Shown here: positions 1 to 5,627 of the stretch, piece after piece
Position numbering within the stretch: the first letter of the stretch is position 1
Layout of the letters: each line of letters opens with the position of its first letter
DNA from: an uncultured Bacillota bacterium
GTDB taxonomy: Bacteria > Bacillota > UBA994 > UBA5500
NCBI GenBank assembly: GCA_937874815.1
Contig: CALNBW010000112.1
Span: 1-5,627 of the forward strand
DNA: 5,627 nucleotides
Direction of reading: 5' to 3'
Program-made: the position numbers and the translations under genes
Notes under the pieces: generated by a model
What the model was told of the DNA's origin: nothing
Database searches by the model: none
What the model saw: the letters and a program-made list of their open reading frames with translations, nothing else

Positions 1-2
1 CC

Positions 3-494
3 AAAGTCGTCAACTTAACGCGGATCCACGCCCGCAATGTGACCCGCCAACGGGAAGATTGGGTTTATAGCCTCATCCTGCTAGTCACCATGTTCATCTA
101 CGCTGGCTTCCGCGCCTACGTAGAAATTAACCCAACCAACGCAACAGCAGCTGCCAACTACGCGCTCATCTACAACTACATTCTTTCACCACTTTCCTCC
201 GGTATCTGGGCCTGTTTAGCTTTCTACGTGGCCTCGGCCTCGTATCGTGCTTTCCGTGCCAGAAGCCTAGAGGCTACCATTCTCCTGATTTCGGCAGTGG
301 TAGTAATGCTAGGAGCCGCACCAATAGGAGCCCAAATTTGGAGCAAGTTCCCGAAAATTCAACGCTGGCTGCTCAACGTACCGAACATGACCGGCCAACG
401 CGGCATTGTCATTGGCGCTGCTATTGGCAGCTTTGTTACAGCGCTACGAGTTCTCCTCGGTATTGAACGTGGACACCTGGGCGGGACGCAATAA
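3..494 (+). CDS. Uncharacterised multi-pass membrane protein, 5' end truncated by window edge
   Basis: The reading frame is open right to the left edge (first full codon at 3) and reads KVVNLTRIHARN before the GTG at 39. That GTG has no Shine-Dalgarno sequence in front of it, so it is probably an internal valine and the gene starts outside the window. About 163 residues are visible. Four hydrophobic segments can be seen, at roughly nt 66-122, 171-245, 273-338 and 405-461. An amphipathic basic stretch (KFPKIQRWLLNVPNMTGQRG) lies between the third and fourth. The tail IERGHLGGTQ is short and polar. The basic start (TRIHARNVTRQRED) suggests a cytoplasmic segment before the first visible helix. 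It sits 33 bases upstream of the next gene, in an evident operon of three membrane proteins. I do not recognise a named family. Missing N-terminal sequence could hold a further domain. The coding call is firm; function is unknown. Confidence 0.85.
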   Translation, partial: KVVNLTRIHARNVTRQREDWVYSLILLVTMFIYAGFRAYVEINPTNATAAANYALIYNYILSPLSSGIWACLAFYVASASYRAFRARSLEATILLISAVVVMLGAAPIGAQIWSKFPKIQRWLLNVPNMTGQRGIVIGAAIGSFVTALRVLLGIERGHLGGTQ

Positions 495-510
495 GCCCGC
501 GCTACTTAGA

Positions 511-519
511 AAGGAGGTG
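511..519 (+). promoter_or_regulatory. Ribosome binding site of the second membrane gene
   Basis: AAGGAGGTG is a near-perfect anti-16S match, placed 8 bases before the ATG at 528. It fixes that start codon and supports independent, strong translation of the second cistron. Confidence 0.9.
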
Positions 520-527
520 CCTGAAGT

Positions 528-1337
528 ATGAACTGGATAGACAAGATGCAATCAATTGACCGCCGCATCATCTACATATTGCTGTTGGTTGTCTGCATCG
601 TTCCGCTCGTAAAACCGATCGGTATTCCGCTACAAATAAGCCCGATGACGCGAGACGTCTATAACATCATTGAAGAGCTAGACCCAGCCCAAGACATCGT
701 GCTACTCTCCTTCGACTACGGGCCCGGCGCCGGACTAGATGCTCACGTTGTGCCGGTAGCAGTAGTTGAGCACTTGGCTCAGCGCGGTATCAAATGGGTG
801 AGCGTCAGCTTTAGCACGGAAGGCCCCATGATGGCCGATATCTTGATCAAAGATCTGGAAAGCCGGGGCTTTGAGTATGGCAAGGATTTTGCCAACCTGG
901 GCTATTTGGCTGGAGAGGAAAACGCCATCCGCCTTTTTGCCCTCGACTGCCTCACCATCTCCAGTGATGTTCGTGGCAACAAAACCTCGGATCTGCCAGT
1001 TATGCAAGGTATCAAGACCGTGAAAGACTTTTCCTTCGTGCATCAATTTACCTCAGACGACCCGGCGAAATGGATCCGCCAAGTTGTTGACCCCATGGGT
1101 ATTCGCTTTGCAGTTGGCATTGTCACCGTCAGCGTGCCTTCTGCTATGCCCTATTACAATTCGGGCCAGCTCAAAGGCCTCTTGGGTGGGCTACGGGCAG
1201 CGGCCGAGTATGAAACCCTAATCGAGAAGCCGGGCCGACCGGTGGCCATGATGGACGCCCAATCAATGGCCCACCTGCTAATAATCGGGTTCATCGCCCT
1301 CGGTAACGTGGGCTACTTCCTAAGTAAAAAGAAATAA
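528..1337 (+). CDS. Uncharacterised envelope protein: extracytoplasmic alpha/beta domain between two membrane helices
   Basis: This is a 269-residue protein of unknown function. Residues 1-13 are polar with basic residues, followed by a membrane helix at about 14-31 (IIYILLLVVCIVPLV). A second helix lies at about 248-265 and ends in SKKK. By the positive-inside rule both ends are cytoplasmic and residues ~32-246 form one domain outside the membrane. That domain alternates hydrophobic strands and helices in a Rossmann-like pattern: strand DIVLLSFDYGPG (56-67), helix 75-86, strand KWVSVSFSTEGP (89-100), helix 101-113, YGKDFANLGY (117-126), strand FAVGIVTVSVPS (194-205), and a glycine-rich YNSGQLKGLLGGL (210-222) before AAEYE. 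The Gly-rich turns and the acidic residues D63 and E98 are where I would look for a ligand site, but no known catalytic motif is recognisable. It is the middle gene of the operon, 29 bases before the next. It could be a sensor, an assembly factor or an enzyme; sequence alone does not decide. Confidence 0.9.
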   Translation: MNWIDKMQSIDRRIIYILLLVVCIVPLVKPIGIPLQISPMTRDVYNIIEELDPAQDIVLLSFDYGPGAGLDAHVVPVAVVEHLAQRGIKWVSVSFSTEGPMMADILIKDLESRGFEYGKDFANLGYLAGEENAIRLFALDCLTISSDVRGNKTSDLPVMQGIKTVKDFSFVHQFTSDDPAKWIRQVVDPMGIRFAVGIVTVSVPSAMPYYNSGQLKGLLGGLRAAAEYETLIEKPGRPVAMMDAQSMAHLLIIGFIALGNVGYFLSKKK

Positions 1338-1353
1338 GCAACACCAGCGCTAT

Positions 1354-1362
1354 AGGAGGTGA
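1354..1362 (+). promoter_or_regulatory. Ribosome binding site deciding a GTG start
   Basis: AGGAGGTGA lies just upstream of GTG 1367, with 7 bases between the GGAGG core and the start codon. No ATG is available near this position, so the site supports GTG initiation of the third membrane gene. Confidence 0.9.
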
Positions 1363-1366
1363 CAAA

Positions 1367-1987
1367 GTGAATATCTCAACGAATATTTGGCACTGGACGG
1401 CAGCCATCTGTATTCTCGGCATGTGGACCTTTTTGTACAAGGAAAACCCTGTTTTCCGAGTAGCAGAGCACGTCTTCGTTGGCAGCACTGCTGGGCATGC
1501 CATTGGTATGGCTATAGGCAACATCTATCGCTATGGCTGGAATCCGTTGGTGCATAACCAGCAGCTACTGCTGTTCGTTCCTTTAATTCTCGGCGTTTTG
1601 TTATATTCCCGTTTCATTCCCAAAATTGCCTGGCTTAGTCGTTGGCCGGTAGCTTTCCTAGTTGGCGTAGGAACTGGCCAATCCATCTATACTTCATTGC
1701 GTACCCAGGTTATAAACCAGAGTATAGGTGCAATGGCCACACTACCTGGGGCCACGACAGGCGCTACCATCAACGCCTTGATCAGCTTAGTCGGTCTTTT
1801 AGCGGTTATCTCCTACTTCTTGTTCTCTGTGCGTAGATCGGGCCCGCTGGAGAAATTCTCTCAGTTCGGCCGCTGGATTATGATGGTTACCTTCGGCGTT
1901 TCCTTCGGTAACGTCGTCTCTGGGCGTATCTCCGTGCTGTTAGGTGAGTTGACCAAGATTCTGGGTGACTGGTTGGGGATGTTGTAG
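1367..1987 (+). CDS. Uncharacterised six-helix membrane protein
   Basis: This is a 206-residue, strongly hydrophobic protein with a GTG start fixed by a good ribosome binding site. Hydrophobic segments lie at about residues 7-24, 34-53, 66-84, 93-111, 134-154 and 168-191. Features that look like conserved family signatures are a charged motif FRVAEHVFVGS at 30-40 entering the second helix, GWNPLVHN at 57-64, a Gly-rich GVGTGQSIYTSLRTQ at 100-114, and GRW...FGVSFGNVVSGR at 168-187. Polar or charged residues inside or at the rim of helices (E34, H35, H44, Q105, R112, N182) suggest a channel, transporter or core subunit of a complex rather than a simple anchor. I do not recognise a named family. 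It is the last gene of the operon: 29 bases separate it from the previous gene and a Rho-independent terminator follows about 60 bases after the stop. Confidence 0.9.
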   Translation: MNISTNIWHWTAAICILGMWTFLYKENPVFRVAEHVFVGSTAGHAIGMAIGNIYRYGWNPLVHNQQLLLFVPLILGVLLYSRFIPKIAWLSRWPVAFLVGVGTGQSIYTSLRTQVINQSIGAMATLPGATTGATINALISLVGLLAVISYFLFSVRRSGPLEKFSQFGRWIMMVTFGVSFGNVVSGRISVLLGELTKILGDWLGML

Positions 1988-2015
1988 GCTAGTTATCCTT
2001 TCGATCAGCCGTTAA

Positions 2016-2134
2016 GATCGGAGCTAACATAATACTTAAACGCTGGGGGCCCGCAGGGGCCCTTTTGCCATTCCCATTTTCTATTACTCCGATCCAAAGG
2101 GAACAAAGGAGAACGCCGCCACGTCGGAGAATAG
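2016..2134 (+). repeat. Inverted repeats in the leader upstream of the secreted-protein gene; possible alternative RNA structure
   Basis: GATCGGAG (2016-2023) is complementary to CTCCGATC (2087-2094), and that pairing would enclose the terminator hairpin. The same CTCCGA also belongs to CTATTACTCCGA (2081-2092), which pairs with TCGGAGAATAG (2124-2134) with a single bulged A at 2086. The two pairings cannot coexist. This could be a regulatory leader or coincidence at these lengths. I found no conserved core of a riboswitch class I know. The rest of the gap (1988-2283) contains the terminator and the next gene's ribosome binding site. A TATAAG at 2135-2140 resembles a -10 box but has no good -35 box about 17 bases upstream, so I do not call a promoter. 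Confidence 0.4.
2045..2066 (+). terminator. Rho-independent terminator of the membrane-protein operon
   Basis: GGGCCC (2047-2052) pairs with GGGCCC (2057-2062) around the tetraloop GCAG, and TTTT follows at 2063-2066. The six-pair all-GC stem is very stable although the T run is short. Read on the minus strand there is no T tract, so it serves the plus strand and ends the three-gene operon. Confidence 0.75.
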
Positions 2135-2266
2135 TATAAGGTAGAGCTGGCTAGATATGCCTTTTATACCTGGCCGGAATAGTTGCTGCGGATATCAGAA
2201 AGGGGGTAGGGGTGGAGAGTGAACTAACCAGCAGTTGCTTCTTATCGCCTGCACTGCAAATTAATC

Positions 2267-2274
2267 AAGGAGGG
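2267..2274 (+). promoter_or_regulatory. Ribosome binding site that decides the ATG start at 2284
   Basis: AAGGAGGG lies 9 bases before ATG 2284. The protein starting there begins directly with a classical signal peptide. This favours 2284 over an in-frame GTG 24 codons upstream at 2212, which has a weaker G-run (AAAGGGGG, 2199-2206) in front of it. Confidence 0.88.
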
Positions 2275-2283
2275 AAAAGTAGT

Positions 2284-5200
2284 ATGCAGAAAAAATTGCT
2301 CGCAGTTCTTGCGACCGTAACTATAGTGCTCAGTATGTTCTCTGGCGTGACTCTGGCAACAGCTTATAGCCATAAGATATTACTCAGCGAGACATCGATA
2401 ATTGCCGGTGGTTCCCAGTCAGGTGTTTTTCATACCATTCACGGATCTATCGTGCAACAGAATGGAGTTTCTGATGGCGGTGATTACAAGGTCACACCTG
2501 TTTATACTGGAGGTAGCTTCGCCGCCACTACCTTTGACGCCAATGGCGGTAGCTTTACAGTCTACCTGCCAGCCGATTTGGCACCACAGGATGTAATGTT
2601 AAATGCAACAGCCTACGACAGTGCGGGAAACCCTCGCGGGACAGTTGCTACCGCGACCATTAAGGTCCGTTATAACGTAACAACAGATCCCTACGACCTT
2701 AATTTCAACTACAGTGACTATGGTGGTCAGGCTCCACTAACTGGCCAGGTTACTGATAAAGATGGCAGGCCCGTGAAAGGTACAAGTGTCGTTCTCAAAC
2801 AAAGCGGCGTAACTGTTGCATCGGGGATAACTAGCGATACCGGCCATTTTGGCATGCTTGTCCCGAAAGGGAGCAGCGTTGGGGTGCTAGAACTCTATGT
2901 GGCCAATTATCTGCACAAAACAGGCAAGGTAGCAGGTATCAAGGCTAACTTAAGCGTTACACCAAGCAACGGGGTCATCCGTTCTATAGCATCCACAAAC
3001 TTCAAGATAGAGGGTTCAGGTTTTGCTGCTAACCAATCAGTTGCTTTTACTCTCAGGCAAAACGACGATGTTGTTCCTGGTGTTAGCATTTACTCAGCCG
3101 TTGCAGATCAAAACGGAACCGTAAGTCAGACGTTCACTTGGACGCCGACCGCCACAGGCACATATACTCTTGACGCAACCCAAGTTCTTTATAGTGGCAC
3201 TGCTACAATCAATGTAGTCAATCCTTCTGGCTACAACTTTGTCAATGCTGAGCAACTCACCAACCTCAAAATTGGTGATGCCAGTGCCAACCAGTTACGG
3301 ATCGGTAAGCATTCAGGGACAGGCACCTACCTTGTGACTTGGGATGGTGTGCAACTGCAAGACGAATTTTACTATGATGTGTACGTTGATGGTGAGCTGA
3401 AGGCAGAAAAACAAGCAAATGCCACTGTGGGTATTGCAGCTAGCCAATATGGAACCAAACAAATTCGTGTGATTGCTTACAAATACACATATCCAAGTGG
3501 CAGCTATACTCCAACTTACACTCTCATTCATGAGCAGACCTTTGTAGCCAAGGTGTCAGGGTGGAGAGTTGAAGTTAACGGCGGCACTCTTACCGTTAAC
3601 GAAGCCCGTGATGTCACGTTCGTGGTCAAAGATGAAAACGGTGTACCGATCAACAACGCTACTATCCAATTTGATCGCTATGCTCATTATCCCTATAGCT
3701 CTAATGTGCAAAACGGGACCTACGTTTTTCGCGATGTTAAATTCTCAGCTGCAGGCCCAGTAACTGTTGTGATAAAGCAGGGCAACGAGGAAAGGGCGCG
3801 GCTGACGCTGAGTGTGGTTGGTCAAAAAGTCTATCAAATTACAGCCGGCACAACTTCTCTTTTGCAAGGACAGCCGCAGACTGTGCGCTTTAATATCAGC
3901 AAAGGGTTACAGCCCCTCTATCCACAAGCCCTTGAGATGGAAGACGCAAACGGAAAAATCACATCACTATCTTTTACGCAGGTCGGAAGTAGTGGTAGCT
4001 ACGCAACGATAGACGCCACAATTACCCCTGAGCTGGTGGGCGACCTGATTATACGTGTAAAGAACTACAATGGGTCTGAGTGCGGGGAAGCAAAACTTAA
4101 GGTGGTTGCCCCCAAGATCGAGCTACTTGACACTGAGGCGGCTAATGTAACAGAGAATATCAAAACCAAACTCAGGTTTAGAGTGGTTGACCCCCGCGAT
4201 AACAGCGCGATCAGGGCAAACGTAAACCTAGTTCCAGAATACGCTACCATAACCGTGCATGATGCTTATGATTCCTTGCTGTGGAGCAATACGCTTTTAG
4301 GTGCCAACGAATATACCATCAATATTCTTGCTACTGACGCCCAGTATGAAGCGGCCAGCGAAAAGAGCGCCGAGGTTACGGTGCTGGCCAAAGTTAACGG
4401 GGTAACGGTAGGAACATTCCCAGTAAAGCAAGCGGTATTGGAAAGCGACCCGAAAATGATTACTATCGGGGTGCCCACGTCCTTGGTTTTTACCTATAAA
4501 GATGCCAACGGTAAACCAATCACGGGTAAAATGGTCCAAGTCAAAGAGGGTAGTAGTTTCACCAACGTCGGCTCTACTGACAGTCTAGGGAAGGTTACCT
4601 ATCCTGCCGTGCAGAGCCAAGGCACCTCAGCTAGTTTTCAGGCTGCCACTGATGTCACCAAGAAGTTCGTTACTGCCGAAGTGCGCGCTGGTTACGATAG
4701 TGAACCACCAAAAGTGACTTATACCAAAGAAGTGAAGACCGATAAAACAACTATCGTGATTACTGACAATGTGCGCGTAGCTAGGCTACGTATCGACGGG
4801 AAAGATATCGACCTTTTCGCTGGCAAACGCTACGAGCATACCCTAGAGCTAAAACCTGGCCTCAATAAATTCCATATCGAGGCCCAGGATAACAACTATA
4901 ACTATCTTGATGAAACGATCGAGATCAACTACGTCACTAGCACTACTCCGCCAGTGACGGGTGGCAAGTCTGTAAAGTATACCATTGGTAAAACCACTTA
5001 CTATGCCGATGGTGTAGCAAAGCAACTGGAAGCTGCGCCTTTCCTGCGCGGTAATACGACCTTAGTCCCTGTCCGCGCCCTAGAGTCCATTGGTGTCGTC
5101 TTCGCCTGGGATAATGCAACTCGTACTGCAACTTTCCAGCTTGATGGCAATGTAGTTAAGGTTACTATCGGGAAATCCACTGCTATCGTTAATGGTAAAG

Positions 5201-5334
5201 CCACTGCTATGCCCGCCGCGGCCGAAATAGTTAAGGATCGCACCATGGTTCCTTTCCGTTTCGTTGGTCAGAGCCTCGGCCTGCAGGTTGACTATATCGA
5301 CGCCACCAAAGATATCATCATCACCCGCAAGTAG
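2284..5334 (+). CDS. Secreted multidomain Ig-like protein with C-terminal copper amine oxidase N-terminal (stalk) domain
   Basis: The product is 1016 residues from the chosen ATG. A signal peptide is clear: MQKK, a hydrophobic core at 5-22, and a probable signal peptidase I site after ATA (residue 27). Beta-rich modules follow: one at ~31-127; a carboxypeptidase-regulatory-like module at ~151-218 (GQVTDKDGRPVKGTSVVLK, then SDTGHFGMLVPKG); an IPT/filamin-like one at ~221-315 (FKIEGSGFAANQSVAFTL); ~316-426; invasin-like modules at ~427-512 (TFVVKDENGVPINNATIQF), ~516-607 and ~718-804 (LVFTYKDANGKPITGKMVQV); and an Ig-like fold at ~805-884. A TSTTPPVTGG linker precedes residues ~895-1016, which match the copper amine oxidase N-terminal domain with its two half-repeats (LVPVRALESIGVVFAWDNATRTATF and MVPFRFVGQSLGLQVDYIDATKDIII). 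The catalytic oxidase domain is absent, so despite the family name this is probably a structural or adhesive surface protein. No LPXTG, SLH or C-terminal membrane helix is seen. The N-terminal module boundaries are approximate. Confidence 0.93.
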   Translation: MQKKLLAVLATVTIVLSMFSGVTLATAYSHKILLSETSIIAGGSQSGVFHTIHGSIVQQNGVSDGGDYKVTPVYTGGSFAATTFDANGGSFTVYLPADLAPQDVMLNATAYDSAGNPRGTVATATIKVRYNVTTDPYDLNFNYSDYGGQAPLTGQVTDKDGRPVKGTSVVLKQSGVTVASGITSDTGHFGMLVPKGSSVGVLELYVANYLHKTGKVAGIKANLSVTPSNGVIRSIASTNFKIEGSGFAANQSVAFTLRQNDDVVPGVSIYSAVADQNGTVSQTFTWTPTATGTYTLDATQVLYSGTATINVVNPSGYNFVNAEQLTNLKIGDASANQLRIGKHSGTGTYLVTWDGVQLQDEFYYDVYVDGELKAEKQANATVGIAASQYGTKQIRVIAYKYTYPSGSYTPTYTLIHEQTFVAKVSGWRVEVNGGTLTVNEARDVTFVVKDENGVPINNATIQFDRYAHYPYSSNVQNGTYVFRDVKFSAAGPVTVVIKQGNEERARLTLSVVGQKVYQITAGTTSLLQGQPQTVRFNISKGLQPLYPQALEMEDANGKITSLSFTQVGSSGSYATIDATITPELVGDLIIRVKNYNGSECGEAKLKVVAPKIELLDTEAANVTENIKTKLRFRVVDPRDNSAIRANVNLVPEYATITVHDAYDSLLWSNTLLGANEYTINILATDAQYEAASEKSAEVTVLAKVNGVTVGTFPVKQAVLESDPKMITIGVPTSLVFTYKDANGKPITGKMVQVKEGSSFTNVGSTDSLGKVTYPAVQSQGTSASFQAATDVTKKFVTAEVRAGYDSEPPKVTYTKEVKTDKTTIVITDNVRVARLRIDGKDIDLFAGKRYEHTLELKPGLNKFHIEAQDNNYNYLDETIEINYVTSTTPPVTGGKSVKYTIGKTTYYADGVAKQLEAAPFLRGNTTLVPVRALESIGVVFAWDNATRTATFQLDGNVVKVTIGKSTAIVNGKATAMPAAAEIVKDRTMVPFRFVGQSLGLQVDYIDATKDIIITRK

Positions 5335-5359
5335 AGGCCGTCGCGCCCAAACGCGCGCT

Positions 5360-5429
5360 TAGCTGCGGGGTGCTTGCTGTAAGCACGATTGGAGCCTGCT
5401 CCTGTGCTCTAGGCAACACCCCGCAGCTA
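5360..5429. repeat. Strong 70-base inverted repeat with inner hairpins in the 3' untranslated region
   Basis: TAGCTGCGGGGTG (5360-5372) is perfectly complementary to CACCCCGCAGCTA (5417-5429). After one bulged C (5373) the stem continues with TTGC (5374-5377) and GCAA (5413-5416). Inside are two nested stems, AGCAC (5382-5386) with GTGCT (5404-5408) and GGAGC (5391-5395) with GCTCC (5398-5402). An alternative local hairpin, GTGCTT (5370-5375) with AAGCAC (5381-5386), would compete with the top of the long stem. It lies between the stop codon and the terminator, so it would be part of the secreted-protein transcript. There is no T run directly after it, so it is not itself a terminator. It may be a stabilising 3' structure, a structured RNA or a palindromic mobile-element relic. 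Confidence 0.8.
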
Positions 5430-5474
5430 GTCGCTCACAAAGGCGCAACGCCCCTCGGCCCCAAGCTGTTGCAC

Positions 5475-5500
5475 AAGCCCCACCCGGGGCTTTTTTCTTT
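5475..5500 (+). terminator. Rho-independent terminator after the secreted-protein gene
   Basis: AAGCCCC (5475-5481) pairs with GGGGCTT (5486-5492) around an ACCC loop, and the T-rich tail TTTTTTCTTT spans 5491-5500. It lies about 140 bases after the stop codon, giving the transcript a long structured 3' end. There is no T tract in the opposite direction, so it acts on the plus strand. Confidence 0.9.
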
Positions 5501-5521
5501 GCCCGGCGGCCCCTAAGCCCT

Positions 5522-5572
5522 ACTGTTACAACCTCTTCACATTTCGGTGTAATTCGTTGTGCCAGCAACAGT
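5522..5572. repeat. Imperfect inverted repeat with a weak promoter-like sequence past the terminator
   Basis: ACTGTT (5522-5527) pairs with AACAGT (5567-5572), and the adjoining ACAAC (5528-5532) pairs with GTTGT (5556-5560); the right arm carries an unpaired GCCAGC (5561-5566). Within it, GTTACA (5525-5530) and TGTAAT (5548-5553) are spaced 17 bases apart and match the -35 and -10 consensus at 4 and 5 of 6 positions. The location directly after a terminator fits a promoter/operator for a gene beyond the right edge. The match is weak and may be chance. No gene start with a ribosome binding site is visible in 5501-5627. Confidence 0.35.
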
Positions 5573-5627
5573 TAATCCTGGCTTTTACAGCAAACTACCA
5601 AAGAAAATGGCCGCGGACCCCTGGTAT

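Noticed and set aside
39..41. GTG at 39 as the start of the first membrane gene
   Set aside because: No Shine-Dalgarno sequence precedes it and the frame stays open, with coding-like residues, to the left edge. The gene is treated as 5'-partial.
735..1046. Minus-strand open frame inside the second membrane gene
   Set aside because: It lies fully antisense to a well-supported gene with its own ribosome binding site, and its translation shows no recognisable domain.
2212..2283. In-frame GTG giving a 24-residue N-terminal extension of the secreted protein
   Set aside because: The extension is polar and would put the signal peptide in the interior. ATG 2284 has a better ribosome binding site (AAGGAGGG) and starts exactly at the signal peptide. 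A G-rich run before 2212 keeps a small doubt.
1988..2283. Known riboswitch, such as cyclic di-GMP class I, in the leader
   Set aside because: The conserved core sequences of the classes I know are not present. Only generic inverted repeats can be seen.
4895..5331. Active copper amine oxidase
   Set aside because: Only the small N-terminal stalk-type domain is present. The large catalytic domain with its topaquinone tyrosine and copper histidines is missing.
5359..5568. Minus-strand open frame in the 3' non-coding region
   Set aside because: It runs through both the inverted repeat and the terminator, and the translation is low-complexity Arg/Ala/Gly/Cys-rich. It looks like a GC-rich artefact.
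5607..5627. ATG at 5607 as the start of a downstream gene
   Set aside because: There is no ribosome binding site upstream and only seven codons are visible before the window ends.
1..5627. CRISPR array, tRNA, rRNA, insertion sequence or phage genes
   Set aside because: No regularly spaced direct repeats, no tRNA T-loop or cloverleaf, no rRNA stretches and no transposase or integrase motifs were seen on either strand.

Overview
The window looks like chromosome of a Gram-positive, spore-former-type bacterium of the class Clostridia (Bacillota), possibly a thermophilic or syntrophic lineage. The pointers are strong AGGAGG ribosome binding sites with a GTG start in one gene, a base composition near one half GC by eye, and a large secreted protein ending in a 'copper amine oxidase N-terminal' stalk domain, which is typical of that group. 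No gene here gives a species-level identification.

Layout. Positions 1-1987 hold three closely spaced plus-strand genes, separated by 33 and 29 bases, that form the end of an operon. The first is a 5'-truncated multi-pass membrane protein whose real start lies outside the window. The second is a protein with one membrane helix at each end and a single extracytoplasmic alpha/beta-type domain. The third is a six-helix membrane protein. None has a function I can name. A Rho-independent terminator at 2045-2066 closes this operon. The next stretch (2067-2283) is a leader with inverted repeats that could pair in two mutually exclusive ways, and no convincing promoter. It leads into a 1016-residue secreted protein (2284-5334). 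That protein has a signal peptide, a string of immunoglobulin-like or carboxypeptidase-regulatory-like beta-sandwich modules, and a C-terminal stalk domain. It has no catalytic amine oxidase domain, no sortase motif and no SLH domain.

Beyond the last stop codon, 5335-5627 is non-coding. It carries a strong 70-base inverted repeat (13-bp perfect outer stem), a good Rho-independent terminator (5475-5500), and another imperfect inverted repeat (5522-5572) with a weak promoter-like sequence.

How the genes fit together. The three membrane proteins probably form one envelope complex, judged from operon structure and complementary topology. The secreted Ig-like protein is next door on the same strand but behind a terminator, so any functional link (export, assembly or anchoring of a surface protein) is only a hypothesis. 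The three-gene membrane module is the best candidate for an undescribed system.
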